Of a stretch of DNA of 64,000 bases, positions 21,000 through 32,355 are shown one piece after another. Position 1 is the stretch's first letter, and the number at the start of each line of letters is the position of its first letter. The stretch is from assembly GCA_037157565.1 (NCBI GenBank), contig JAZHRO010000063.1, forward strand, positions 94,426,001 to 94,490,000, written 5' to 3'. Made by a program: the position numbers and the translations under genes. Under the pieces are notes generated by a model, which was not told the DNA's origin, searched no databases, and saw only the letters and a program-made list of their open reading frames with translations. This DNA comes from Thalassia testudinum. Lineage: Eukaryota > Streptophyta > Magnoliopsida > Alismatales > Hydrocharitaceae.

Positions 21000-22983
21000 C
21001 TTTCTCCATACTACATTTCATGTCAAAGCCTCGGGAAAAGGAACGGGAATCTCAGGGTCAAGTGGTCTCTTGCCCTTATCAAACGTAGATGGTTCCTGAG
21101 ATGAAGAAGTCGAACCATCCTGTGGTGGAGGGTGTGAAAAATCAGGACCTGCCTGCCTAACTAGAGGGTCGTATGTCTTCTTTTCTCTCCTCAATGAAAC
21201 AGCTTTCGCATCAGCTTGTTGTCCATGAGGTGGTAGAGGAGCAGAAGGGGTTGAGTATGCGGGATTCTACATCAAAGGTGGCTAGCCTTGAGCCTAACCA
21301 GGTGGTGTAGGAGGCGCCTGTAATATGGCGTGGGCCTATCCCTGTGGTGCCTGAAACCTACGTAGGGCACCTTAGTTTTTCACATATCATGGGTTCGAGA
21401 TAGGTTGGGAGGGCAAGGCTCCCTGGGTCCTGTGCTCCTGCAGTAGCTGGTTCTACGTGTTCTGTATAGTCTGTATCTAGTCGACCATTGCCTTCATGAT
21501 CTGCAAGCTATCCTGCTTATACTTTCGCATCGATTCTTGTAGCTCCTCTTTCAGTGCCTCCAAAGGGTCGGCCCACTTTGGAGGGTGACTGGCAGCTTGA
21601 TGCAGCGATTGATAAACAAAGCATGATTGCTGCTGCTAAGAAGGAAATCGCTGCTGCCTGGGGTACATGTTCTGTGAATTCCCTACTGCCTAGTCTGGTA
21701 GTGTGGATCTTGAAGTGGCCTCTATGAGTTACCTGACCAGGAAAGGTTCGGATGCTAGGGCCAACCAGGGTTATACGTCTCTGAGTACGGGTTATTACAC
21801 CTGTATCCCTGAATAGAGTTGACGTAGTTGTAGACCGATGACGTCTACGGCATATATTCATCAAGGGAATACGCATTATAATTATCGTGTGGTGCGTGAC
21901 CTTGATCATATGGTGCCAGATCGAGATTGTTCGCGGGATCCTGATACGCAGGATCCCGTGAATATGGAGTGCATCCCAAGTGAGCAAATTAACTTGAGCA
22001 AGGGGCTCAGGGTGCATAAGAGGATCTCGTGGCAGTAGAATTTTCGACCATATCCTATTGACCTTGAGCCATGTCATCGAGCTTCTTTCCCAGCAAGTCC
22101 ACCTTTCCCAGCTGCTTGGCGATGATTTCCATATCAGCTCGAACAGACTCTGCATAAGCCTCATGGACACTAACTCGCTGCTATCCAGGCGGCTGGAACT
22201 GATTCATTGATGCGGCATTCATTGAATTCTCTGCTAGAGACTCGAATAACTTGAATGCACTATTTTTGTCTTTTGCGAGGAAATTCCTGCCATTGGATGC
22301 ATCGGCCAAGTATCGATGTGTGTCGTCCAGCCCATGGGAAAAGATATGAGCTAAGTGCCATCTGGGCACACCATGGTGCGGCCATTTTCTCAGGAGATCA
22401 TGAAATCGGTCCCAGGCGTGATGCAACTTCACCTCAGGTCCCTGGGAGAAAGTTGTAATCACTTGCCTCATCACATTCGTACGACCAATCGGGAAGAACT
22501 TCTACAGGAATTCATGTCATAATTTTAACCATGTTCCAATCGGCTTCCCGATGGTCTTGAACCTGTATGAAGCCTTATCCTTTGGAGAGAACGGAAAAAG
22601 CTTCATCAAATTAATCCCAAGATCTACGTACCTAGGTCGAGCCATTTCCACGATCCGACTCGGGTCCTCTAGATGCTAGAATGGATCTTTGTTCGAGTTT
22701 CCATAAAAGTAATTTTGGATCAGCCCAATTAGATTGGGCATGAGCTCAAACACATCTCCGCCTGTGGGAATCCGGACTAGAGGTGTGCCAATCGTCACTA
22801 CCGGATCGTAGAAATCTCAAAGTTGTTCTCCTCGTGGTGGATGCTGCATTCTGTCCAAAGTATTTAGGATACGGTCTATATTTTGTTTCTGCCGTTCCTC
22901 AGTTTTAGCGTCCGGGCTTCCAGACGAGCCATCGGGTCCAGATTTGTTGGATCCTGACTAGGTCGGGGTCCAGGGTTAGCCAT
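21000..22983 (-). pseudogene. Athila-type gag, element C (decayed)
   Basis: The ATG at 22983 opens MANPGPRPSQDPTNLDPMAR, then frames break repeatedly. Recognisable blocks in order: FELMPNLIGLIQNYFYG, LEDPSRIVEMARPRYVD, LMKLFPFSPKDKA, then 22474-22181 with PIGRTN/VMRQVITTFSQ, LLRKWPHHGVPRWHLAHIF, DASNGRNFLAKDKNSAFKLF and ESLAENSMNAAS. The C-terminal part (GWDF, YNPGWP, PNLSWS) is scattered over frames to about 21000. It is a sister of A and E gag but clearly different. Confidence 0.75.
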
Positions 22984-24559
22984 CTCGACTAAGAGGATAG
23001 AAGAAGAGGGTGGGGGAGAAGATGGCCCGGGTGAGGTGACTCACCTCCTTAGGAGTGGCTCCCAAGGTCTTCGTATACACCAACCAACCCCTGGGTTGGT
23101 GTAGCCAACCAGATAAGGCTAAGGCCCTGTCAATCAGGTGGTCCTTATAGATCAGATGAGTAGAGTTTTCGTTAGAATTCTAATTCCTAAAGAAAAAATT
23201 TGTCCTTCAACCGACTGAAGGTAATTCCTACCTCTCAAGCTAACCCACTCAGTCTGGTTACGAGGGGACTAAGAGGAAGGTTCTTCCTTCAACTTTCACC
23301 TCCAGTTCCTTTACCCCTTAGCTACAGTCGTTTGACACTACCCAGCAGGTTTAGTCACTAGGTTTGGCAAGAGAGATTGAAATCACCCAGTAGTACGACA
23401 ACGAATTCGGGTTGATTTTGTGTTTTAAAATTTATTTTAACCTATTTTTTTTCTTCACTAGGGTTTGTGGTGAGTGGCCTACAAGGTGACCAAGCTCATT
23501 GGCTAGACACTAGACTTGACTAAGTCTAGGTTAGCCCAAATGTGTGGTCTCTAGAGTGTAACCTAGGGTCATGCAATTCTAGGGTTTTTTTTTCTTTCTT
23601 TTCAGTAGACCACATGAATAAAGATAATTCTTCGAGCAAAATTGGAATCTAAATAAATTGAAATTTTTTAAGTAGATTCCTTTTTTAATTATCTTTCCCG
23701 AAAATATTTTTTATAACTTTTACTATTTCAACCAAATCTATAAGGATTTTTAAATGTCAGAGGGTCAGATTTGAAATTTTGACCCCTGATCGATTTTTTG
23801 CTTTAAAACAATATCAAATGATTTTCAAAAATTTGGGAAAAATATGGAAGTTAAAGCTAATGAGATCAGCTTTCAAACCCTACCATTTTTAATCAAAACA
23901 GATTCGTGGATTACTCAGAATTGATTTTTGAATTTTGAAAATTTTCAAATCTAGGTCAGTTTGACCCCTTCTACTTCGTGAATTTTTTAAAATTTATTAC
24001 TTTGAATTTCTTCAAATAAATGTGCCATTTGAAAGGTGGTTTAAAAGTGAAGTACTTTCTCGAATTTCAAAATTTTTTGCTCACTAATTATTTGGCAAAT
24101 GAATTTCTAATTCGAAAAATGAAGTCTCACCGAATTTTAGCAGGTAGTGGAAGATTTTTTAAGGTTTGAAATTCAAATCACTTTCCACCAAAAATGATTT
24201 TTTTTCAAAAAATTTTGAATATTTTTTTTTCAAAAATAACCAAACTAACTTAAGATTCAAAAGGAAACCTAGTCTAGCTACCTAAAAATTTTGTTTTTCA
24301 TTTTTTTTCGAAATATGCAGATTTTTTTTCAGAAAGAAATTTCTAGCAAAAACAGGAAATCTAACCTAAGGTTCAAACAAAAATCCTAAGCTAAGAGAGA
24401 GATGCGCACCTGGCAATTGTTTTTCTCCATGCTCGATGTATGCGCAGATCCCATTTTTCCTGATTTTCTGGACATCTAAAAATGAGCAAAGAAGGATTTG
24501 TCACTAAAAGCTTTAGATTGAAAATCAATTGTGTTGCCTCCCCGGCAATGGCACCATTT
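22984..24559 (-). other. Element C leader with tRNA-Asp-type primer binding site
   Basis: The primer site TGGTGCCATTGCCGGGG reads on the minus strand at 24557-24541, two bases from the right LTR. It is followed by GAGGCAACAC. The remaining 1.5 kb up to the gag ATG is AT-rich (especially 23400-24400) and has no credible reading frame. Confidence 0.7.
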
Positions 24560-24709
24560 GTTGGGGGTTGAAAATCATGGGTTTGAAAATACGACTTTCA
24601 TTCTTTATAGTATAGCCGTGAAATCTATTCGTCAACAAAAATAATTTATAAAAAATGAGACTTTGAGTCCCGGTCGTTCATCTCTGGGAGACATTATGGA
24701 AATGCAAAG

Positions 24710-26868
24710 TGAGTTCGATCTCTTTTCCTCTCTACATGCTTAAACTCACATGTCAGCTTCTGATCTTCGAATCAATGTTTTGCCACTTGCATTATTAACT
24801 CTAATTATGTGTGCACGTGTTAAGCAAATGATAAACGTGAAAATGTGGCTTTTAGTACACATGATCCTAGTTATATGGTGGCTATTTAGGGAAAACACGT
24901 TGATAGTTAGATCCTCAACATTCTCAGGTACTGACATGCTAGTTGCAATAGATAGCAATTAAAAGCATGCAATTTTAATCACACAAAAATATTGCAACAA
25001 GGTTCATTGTGATTTTCACACATAGATATTTGTATATATATAAAGATTTTCATTGATTGCATTAGGGTTATAGGGTAGAACCAGTGGAAGGCTTGTAGAG
25101 GAATGCTTGAAAACATAAAACTAGCTAGCAGAAAATGACTGCATACATGAATCTATGGGGGGATTATGCATGCATCATTGGGGGAGAATATGGAGCTACA
25201 CTACTAAGCATGAAATAAATCAATAAATCTACGAAGAACTATCTACTTAGCTAGTAGAATAAAGGCATTCGGAGATGAGCTCCGATGGCCTTTGAGTGGA
25301 TAAGAAGAGAAAGAGGGGCGGGTGGGCAATGGTGGGTAGGCCGGCCCTTGGAGTTGTGGAGGAAGAGTGCTCTAGCCTTGATGTGGAGGTGGTGGAACCA
25401 TGGTGGGAGCTCATGAAGTGGAGGTGGAATGAGGGTGGAGATGTGCTAAAACTAAATGGAAGGCTAGATTGATGAAAATGGCCACCCAAGGCTCCTTTAA
25501 GTAGACCCAAGGGAGCCTCTCTAGAGAAGTGTGGAATTCTTTAGAGAGAGCTCCAAGTGTGGCCATCCAAGGGCCCTGGAGGTGGTTTTTAGATCCACAA
25601 TTTATGGATCTAAAATTTGAATGGCTCTTGGTTGCTAATTTTAGCAACCAAGAGTGGTGCCACCTTGAAGAGAGTTCTAGAGAACTCTAGGTGGGTGTGT
25701 GTGCGTGAATGGGGGTGTGTGTGTGTGTGTATGTGGTCATGCCCTAGGTGGCTCAGTGAGCTAGGTTAGGTCCTAATAGGTTTAGGTTAGGGTAGGTCTC
25801 AAATTAGGGTTGCAAACCCTAATTTGCTAAGGAGAAAATGCGATTAAACTTCGCACAAGTTTAATTGAATGAGTGTGAACCTAATTGAGAGTGAAATAAC
25901 TCAATTAGGTTGAGCTTAGGTCAATTGGACTCTCACTGAGTCCAATTGAACTTGTGTGGGTTGAGATCTGAACTCAATTGAACTCTATGAGTCCAATTAA
26001 ATAGGCAAATGTAACTGACTATGATGTAAGTCATTTGGGCTTAGTGAGAACCTAATTAGGTTCTTAGGAAGGTATAGAGGTGGGGTACTAGGGTTAGGGT
26101 ACCTTAATTTAGGTTTCCAAGGGGTTGGAATTGGGTTTAGGGACTTAGGAACTCAAGATCCAAGCTTGAATTCCAAAACAGGAACTGGAGAGTAGTTCCA
26201 GACATCCAATAAAGGTATCAAATGACTTATACTAAAAAATCAGAAGTCCAGACTTGTTGTCTGGACATCCAATCAGAGTTAGGAGGGATTCAGAGTTCTA
26301 TCTTGGGTATTTTGCAGAAATTGGACGTTTGACCAAGTGTCTGGATGTCCAATAACACTGCAGACTTAGGTTTGAGGTGTGCAGTTGTGGCTGAGGGTCC
26401 TGGACATCTAGATAAGGGCTGAAACTAGGGTTTTAAGGCTTCCTAGGCTATGGTGACCTAATCTAAGGGTGGCTAAGGCTTGGGAAGGCTTCTAGGGCTA
26501 TCCTAGGGCTAGGATTGAACCTAAGTTCTTCATAATTTAAGTTCTTTACTTCTACTCAATAGAATAGCATACCTCAACCCTTTACATTATTTCTCTACTA
26601 CATTTTATTCTACTCTTCTACTCCAGCTCTGATGCAGCACTAGCTTCAGGTCCAGCTCCAGATCCAGCTTCAGATCCAGCTCCTGAGCTTCTTATTACCT
26701 GCAATTAATATATTGCACTTAATTAGAACATTGTATCATTATTTCATGCATAGCTAAGGTAAAGGAGTAAGGATGCAAATAATGCTTATGCATGGATGAA
26801 TTACACTAGCTTATGCTAAGTTCTAGCCTAATTTAGGGAAATTATGACCTATTATTGGTGTGCAATCA
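24710..26868 (+). repeat. LTR-like region of fragment J
   Basis: Starts TGAGTTCGATC and ends GTGCAATCA, an ending close to the LTR end of element D (GTGCAATCA at 48812). It is about 2.2 kb without credible coding sequence. No partner copy exists in the window and no primer site follows 26868, so the call rests on termini and position only. Small frames here (such as 24746-24962 on both strands) are not convincing. Confidence 0.3.
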
Positions 26869-27653
26869 GGTGACTGTAAACCCTTCTCGCTTGGTTCTTC
26901 ACATGTCCCATGCCTGTTGATGTGTGTTTCCCTCTTTGCTGAATTCAAACCCTATGATAGTATGGTTTTTCCTTTTTAGGTACTTAAACATAAATTAACT
27001 TGATATTTAATGATCATTGAATACTAAGATGTTAAATGTGACCTTCTTATTGCATACATGAAATGACTCCATTTTTTGTGAAATAAATTCATTTGTGTCC
27101 ATTAAATTCTAAATAGTATAAGACCACTAGAATAAATTGGAAATTATCTGTAAACTGACAAATTGGAGGATAACATGAATATCTGTTAAATCTGTACTTA
27201 ATGACGTAAACATATTAGCATGTTTGATTGATGACAATAAAATAGTACAGTTATTGGGAATTGATTTAATAACAACAGTTTAGTCGAGATGTAAAGAATG
27301 GATAACTAGTTTTAGCCTAGCTACTCACCAAATTTGGCTGTAGCGTTGGTCTTTTAGATCAATTTTGGGGCTAGTTTAGGGAGTTACTGGCCTCTCTATG
27401 ACTCTGGTTAAGCTTAGTGGCCAACTAGGATAGCGGGATGCATGGCTCAAGGTTTGGAGTGGTTTCTTTCTTGACCTAATAGGGACACCATTTTGAGTTT
27501 GAATTTTGAAATTAGCGTAGACCCAAGTTAGGTTGCTAATCCTACATCTCTTGAGTTATGCAGTGGTGGAACCTCTGATCTCGAATCAAATTCAAAACAT
27601 GATTCTCACAAGTTCTCCGATAATTTGAATCTTACACTAATATCAAACAACTG
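26869..27653 (+). other. Leader-like region of fragment J
   Basis: AT-rich sequence between the LTR-like part and the acidic reading frame. A TTTTTAGGTACTT stretch near 26975 resembles the TTGCAGGTACCT of the D leader. Nothing else is recognised. Confidence 0.3.
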
Positions 27654-28484
27654 TTGTTTCCTGATGATTATGAGACAATCTACAACCTCAGCATCCACAA
27701 CCCATTCTTTGACTCTGACTCTGAGGTCTTTAATCCTGAGATCATTGATTCAAAATCAAGTTCCATTGAGATGGAATCAATTCTTTTTTATCCTCAGGAA
27801 TCAGAAATAGTAATTGTCGAGAGTGTCTACAATCTATAGTTCGAATCTTTTCTTGACTCAGATTTCCTTGATCCTATAAGTACTCTCCAGGCATTTACAT
27901 TTGATTTTGATGGGGTCTATAAGGACTCTCTAGATACACCTACCTTTGAAAATTTTCTAGAGGAGCCCTCACATTCAGTTATTCTTGAAGCCACCTCTTC
28001 TACATATACAGAGCCTTCCAAAACCTGTTTTCAACCCCGACCTGCAACCGAACTCAATTTCTACTCTGACTCTCCTCTCGATGATCCGGTAGCATATGAT
28101 TCCTCGCAACATTTTGATCGGGTTCCGGACTTTGATCAGACTACTAATCACATCCCATCCTTCTCTGATCACTCCCATAGAGATCTCACATACTCCACTG
28201 ATTCATTCTCTTTTGAGGATCCCTACTCTGATCATGATGATCAAACTCAGCCAAACCCTAATTTTACACTTCCACATCCTTTTGAGCTCCACAGTATCTG
28301 GTGGGCACCGCATCTCTTGATCCACATTCATCAACCTGCTAGATTGATTGGGTTTGGACTACATCATCAACCTACTGATTTGAACAAGTACCTGGTTGGA
28401 CCAACCAGGCTTTTGATTAAGGTGCTTGTTCAACAAAATTCATCTGATTTGACCACTCCTCCATACCATTTTCTGCTTGGCTGA
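27654..28484 (+). pseudogene. Acidic reading frame of fragment J, unknown function
   Basis: One frame runs 277 codons with a single stop (TAG at 27837-27839); the last 215 codons are uninterrupted up to the TGA at 28482-28484. It is rich in Asp, Glu, Ser and Phe (FFDSDSEVFNPEIIDSKSS, FLDSDFLDP, SFEDPYSDHDDQTQ). The C-terminal quarter is different, with IWWAPHLLIHIH and LIGFGLHHQP. I recognise no domain. It sits where element D has its own acidic frame and both are followed by the same AATTTAG motif. No start codon was confirmed. Confidence 0.5.
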
Positions 28485-28521
28485 AGGCATTGAATTTAGT
28501 GCTTAACGGGAGGCAACCCGT
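28481..28521 (+). promoter_or_regulatory. Conserved post-pol motif with AGGCA-loop hairpin, fragment J
   Basis: CTGAAGGCATTGAATTTAGT is followed by an inverted repeat ACGGG (28506-28510), loop AGGCAA, CCCGT (28517-28521). Element B has the same layout with a different stem (41649-41666). Confidence 0.5.
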
Positions 28522-28729
28522 CATTCCAGAAACCTAAGATCCTTCTAATTATCCTTTTGTAGTTCACATCTATTGCACTCTGAGTTCTGTTTTAGAGCAA
28601 TCAACTCCACCTTTGGTGCTTGTATCAGAGCTTGAAATCGTCCGCAACAGTCATCCTGACCCATCTGTTCACCCACTCAATTATCCTGTTCTAACTCCTG
28701 AACCCCAACTATTTCATACCCTCCGTTTA

Positions 28730-28764
28730 CAATGAGGACATTGCAAAACTTAGGCATGGGGGGG
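28730..28764 (+). promoter_or_regulatory. Hairpin and polypurine-tract-like sequence, fragment J
   Basis: Inverted repeat CAATG (28730-28734), AGGA, CATTG (28739-28743) is followed by CAAAACTTAGGCATGGGGGG. The order hairpin, GGCATGGGGG is as before the 3' LTRs of B and D, but what follows (TGTTAAAGTG and an A-rich stretch) has no matching LTR in the window. Confidence 0.45.
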
Positions 28765-29235
28765 TGTTAAAGTGTAAACACATAAAAATTCACAATTCTA
28801 AAGGATTCTCACAAAAAAAATACATATTCCAAAAAGCTAAAAAATAAAAAAATGGAAAAGAACAAAAAATGGGAGAAGGGAGGAAATTTTGAAAAATGGA
28901 ATGCATATCATTCTTGAGGAGGAAAAGAGAGGAGGTGATTTAAATGTCAAAAAGGACCAACAATTTGAAAGAAAAGAGTTAGTCATTAGCAAAAGATTAT
29001 GGAATCTATTTAAGTTCTAGACCAAATCAAAAAGAAAGAAATAAAAGGCAAAAAGTGCTAAGAGATATAGAGATTAGTATGAACGGCAATCTTAGGCATC
29101 TTGGGCTTGTTTTAAGCTTAAAAATTCAAGTACTCGTTAAGATCTTGGTAATCCTCAAGAGGTTGAGGAAAATGTGAAGCTTAATTATTAGGTCTAAGGC
29201 TTAGGGATTATTCGGCTTCATTAACTGACCTCTGG
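28765..29235 (+). other. A-rich tail of fragment J
   Basis: A-rich sequence (AAAAAATAAAAAAATGG and similar) resembles 51970-52050 of element D. It carries no gene. The similarity to LTR L starts again at about 29236. Confidence 0.4.
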
Positions 29236-31454
29236 TTTGTGGGAATCCTCTCCAAGCTTGACTTTGGCCGAATCTACCCTCATTTCCTCCCTCCTATTTC
29301 AGCCGAAAGGCTCCTCAAGCTCCGGCGACTTCCTCTGCTATCTTCGTCATCTGACCGTAATGCTAGCGACAGATTCTTCTTCCTCATCTTCCTCCGCATC
29401 GTGCAATACCAGTCGCCACCGCTCTCTCTCCATCGTCGTCACCATTACCACCTACCGAAGTGCTTTCTTCCTTGGAGTCAGCCTACCAACACCAGTGCCG
29501 TTCTCCCCCCTTTATCCATTAGATAAGAGTTAGTTTATCTTCTTTAGATCCTTAGGTCAGTTTTACACCACAAAAACCCAAAAGTATCCCCTTGACACAC
29601 AATATCACCCTCGTCCTCCTCGTCTCCAGCTGCTCCTCCGGTGAGGCGCTCCCATCGCTACACTACTCCATACGCCTCGCCACCCATCCCACAACATTGG
29701 CCATCACTCCACCAATCAAACCCCTCTCATATTTCGCTCCACCATCCACCTGAACCCTCCACCGAACAAACCCATCATCTCCATCCAGTTCCGACTTCGC
29801 CAGCCACCTACACGCACTGTCACACCATGCTGCACCCACCACCACGTTCACCGTGCTACGGCAAAGCTGTTGAACCATCTGATAAGGCTGTAAGGCCGTG
29901 TTCTTCATTTCAGGTTCGCTGCCACCACCGCCATTACCAGAGCTCCTTCGAGGAGCTTGAAGAAGGTCACTTGCCATTGCCAACTCCAGGCACCACCTCC
30001 AGGTGACGCGGAACACTTCCAGTCACTGCCTCAGGTGGTCAATTGGAGGCCTTAACCTTGTTAGCTACGACAATTGAAGGAAGGGGCTCTGCAGCAGCCA
30101 TGCCAATCAAAGGATTCTCTCATTGCAAATGCCCGCAAGGAGGGGGACCAAGATAGTCCCACCTCGTAACGTGAAGAGCACCCACGATGACATAAATTGA
30201 TTTTGTGTCAACGGCAGTTTGCCTTGACACACAAGGGGTGAGGTCCCCCGCACGCGCCCCACACACGCCTCACCCGTGACATTGTGCATGCGGGCCTGGC
30301 TCCAACCCGTTTATCCACCAATGCCCACGCACACCTCGACTGCTACCCCACGCCAGCACCCCTGGTCCCAGGTGCGCTCTAGACCGATTACCCGATAACC
30401 CAGTAATGTGCATGGCCTTGTGAAGGCAAGAAAGAGGAGAAACCAAAGAAAAGGAAAGAGAGAGAGCATGTAGGGTTAAGGGGGGTTTTGCTCTGTTGTG
30501 TAATAGCGAACACTTAGCAGCATCTGAAGAAGAGTACCCCCCTGTGCATAAAGGAAAAGAGAAGAAGAGGAAGGCAGAGGCCAGAAGAAAGAAGAAGAAA
30601 GAAGACAGAGCAGAGAAAGAAGAGAAAAAGAAGTACAGTACCCTCTTGGCACTGTAATAGTGGACACTTAAGTCATCTGGTTGAAAGAATCTAACGTCTG
30701 ATTCCCTTGACAGGGAGTGCACTGTGCACTTGGTTTGAATAGTTGATATTATTTGAGTATTTGCTACATGTGTTAGACTAATAATTGCTAATCTAAATCA
30801 CCATTATTTTGTCTAGATTTCTTTTGACTCATCATATAACTCATGCCATACATTGCATATTATATTTTGAGTAATTAAATATGCTCATTTACATTAATTA
30901 TTGAGATTATTGCGTGAATTCCATATTTGCTCCTAGCAAACGACCTTGGACTTCATTCGAGTATAAATTTTATCTGTTTTGAGCGATTTTGTCCTATAGT
31001 ACAACGCATCTCTCAAACAACGACGAATTCGCTACAAACATGAACTATAATAATATGGGCAAATTGCATAAACAGAATTTGATAAATAATAATTTGTAAA
31101 TGGATGAATTGCTGATAGAGTACCCTCTTTCTTTTTACTCTTTTCACTGTTATTGCTTTGTTGTTATTCTACTCTACTCAGCCTTTACTGATGCATTCTT
31201 AGGTTTCGTACTCAGATGTTCTTGGTTGCTAGATACCATTTGTGCAACTCTTGGCTTACGTACATATGTTCTGCGGTAAACCCTCTGGTTAGTACTTCAT
31301 TTCTTTCTTTTTATTATTGCCTTACATTTTGTTTGATTGGCTATTGTTGTTTTATGATTATGTGTTGGGTGACTGCCATCTTGTGGTTGGTTGTGCATGT
31401 GGTTAGCACATAGTGACTCGAGTTTTGTTGCTTAGCGGGACTCGGGTCGTCACA

Positions 31455-31875
31455 TCAAGTATGGTAAAAGTAGAAATGGTAGATATTAGGTATGATGGGA
31501 CCGGATTAGGTTAACGAGGTCAAGCTTAAAGGAAATTAGGATCAAGAAATCACAAATCAAATCCACCCAGATTTGGTTGATTAAAACTAGGTTTTGGTCA
31601 ATCAAAATGAAAAGTGATTGATCAGGGTGATAAGTTTTGGGGGGGAATTTTAGCCCAAAAACATGATTGATCAAAAGTTGGAGTTTAGTCTATCAAACTT
31701 CAAACTTTTAGAGGAAATTTTCCCACAAAAATATTGGTTGATCAATGAAAAGTCATTGATCGATCAAAGATAATTAGTCAATCAAAAAATAATTTTTGAT
31801 AGATTAAACATCAAAAAAACATAATTTTAAGAGTGTTCAGTGAGTTCTTTTAGTCTTGATAGCCCTAAAGCTCGG
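31455..31875 (-). mobile_element. Element K (copia) 3' part, right of solo LTR I
   Basis: Continues the GATCGATCAA-palindrome sequence of 17481-18399 after the I duplication (TCAAG). On the minus strand it directly follows the copia RNase H. Confidence 0.45.
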
Positions 31876-31879
31876 TAGA

Positions 31880-32355
31880 TATGATTAAATCTATCTTTGG
31901 GTACAGGTTTGGTACAATATCAGCTAATTGGCTTTCAGTCTATACAAATTCTAAGTTTATTTCATTTTTTAACACAAAATCTCTCAAGAAATGGTGTCTT
32001 ACACCTATGTGATTGGTTCTAGAGTGTTGTACAAGATTTTTAGATAGATTAATGGCACAAGTATTGCCACAAAGAATCTTGTTGCTTTTATAAGTTAGGC
32101 CAAAATCTTCTAGGGTTTGTTTCATCCATAAGAGTTGTGAGCAAGCTAAAGATGTAGCTATGTATTCAACTTCTATGATGGATAAGGAAACGGTGTTTTG
32201 TTTTGTAGAGAACCAAGATACCAGTGATTTCCAAGAAAATGACATGTTCCATTGGTACTTTTATGATCCGTAAAGCTACTCGCATAATGAGCATCATAGC
32301 ATGAGTATAGATCAAATGTGGCCAATGATAACTTTTTGTGGCCAGGAGACAGGGT
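31880..32355 (-). pseudogene. Ty1/copia RNase H, C-terminal part of pol (element K)
   Basis: The minus strand reads YVTLSPGHKK and FDLYSCYDAHYASSFTDHKST then NGTCHFLGN, followed after a shift by LVSWFSTKQNTVSLSIIEVE, YIATSLACSQLLWMKQ, NTCAINLSKN, VQHSRTNHIGVRHHFLRD and TESQLADI. This is the canonical copia RNase H order (KSTSGTCxFLG, SWxSKKQxxVALSTAEAEY, HIxIRxHFxRD, QLADIxTK). The first strand frame breaks near 32230, and a stop lies before TESQ. The fragment stops at about 32355 where LTR H begins, so the rest of pol is gone. Confidence 0.85.

Larger units (their letters stand above)
24710..29235 (+). mobile_element. Fragment J: non-autonomous LTR-element fragment with acidic reading frame
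   Basis: Read on the + strand, this piece has an LTR-like stretch (24710-26868), a leader, a long acidic reading frame (to 28484), the conserved post-pol motif (28481-28521), a hairpin and polypurine tract (28730-28764), and an A-rich tail. The order is the same as in element D, and no gag or pol is present. Both ends are set by where the surrounding C LTR stops and resumes; no second LTR or duplication was seen. Confidence 0.5.
19524..31019 (-). mobile_element. Element C: Athila-lineage gag-protease element without pol
   Basis: LTR-like ends at 19524 and 24560 both begin TGTTGGGGGTTGAAAATC and stay similar for about 145 bases. The primer site beside 24560 sets the orientation as minus. Internally a decayed gag and a protease are followed at once by the left LTR, with no RT, RNase H, integrase or polypurine tract. 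The left LTR is about 0.6 kb. The right LTR is about 1.9 kb plus fragment J. The outer flanks (AGTAA and ACGAC) do not form a duplication, so the copy was probably rearranged. Confidence 0.7.
24560..31019 (-). repeat. Element C right LTR, in two pieces around fragment J
   Basis: Piece 24560-24709 matches the start of the left LTR. Piece 29236-31019 matches the complement of LTR L (2363-2985 and 13794 to about 14950), including GGGACCAGG, GACCTCACCCC and GTCCTATAGTA near the end. Between them lies J in the opposite orientation. LTR L has a further stretch at the corresponding place, so the insertion of J seems to have come with loss of LTR sequence. Confidence 0.6.
18400..31454 (+). mobile_element. 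Solo LTR I (Ty3-type, TGTAACATCCC...GGGTCGTCACA), split by element C
   Basis: Starts TGTAACATCCCAAAATTC at 18400 and ends CGGGTCGTCACA at 31454. It is flanked by TTAAG (18395-18399) and TCAAG (31455-31459), a 5-bp duplication with one change. These termini are common in plant Ty3 elements of the Tekay/Del type; that assignment is inferred from termini alone. Left part 18400-19523 and right part about 31020-31454 give about 1.56 kb of LTR, with element C inside. There is no internal region of its own, so it is a solo LTR. Confidence 0.75.

Noticed and set aside
24746..24962. 70-codon open frames on both strands at the same place
   Set aside because: No domain and no codon bias; the region lies in an LTR-like part of fragment J.
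31203..31290. Possible next ATX exon (VARYHLC resembling VAYHPLC)
   Set aside because: Spacing of the Cys residues does not fit in one frame, no good splice sites surround it, and it lies inside solo LTR I.
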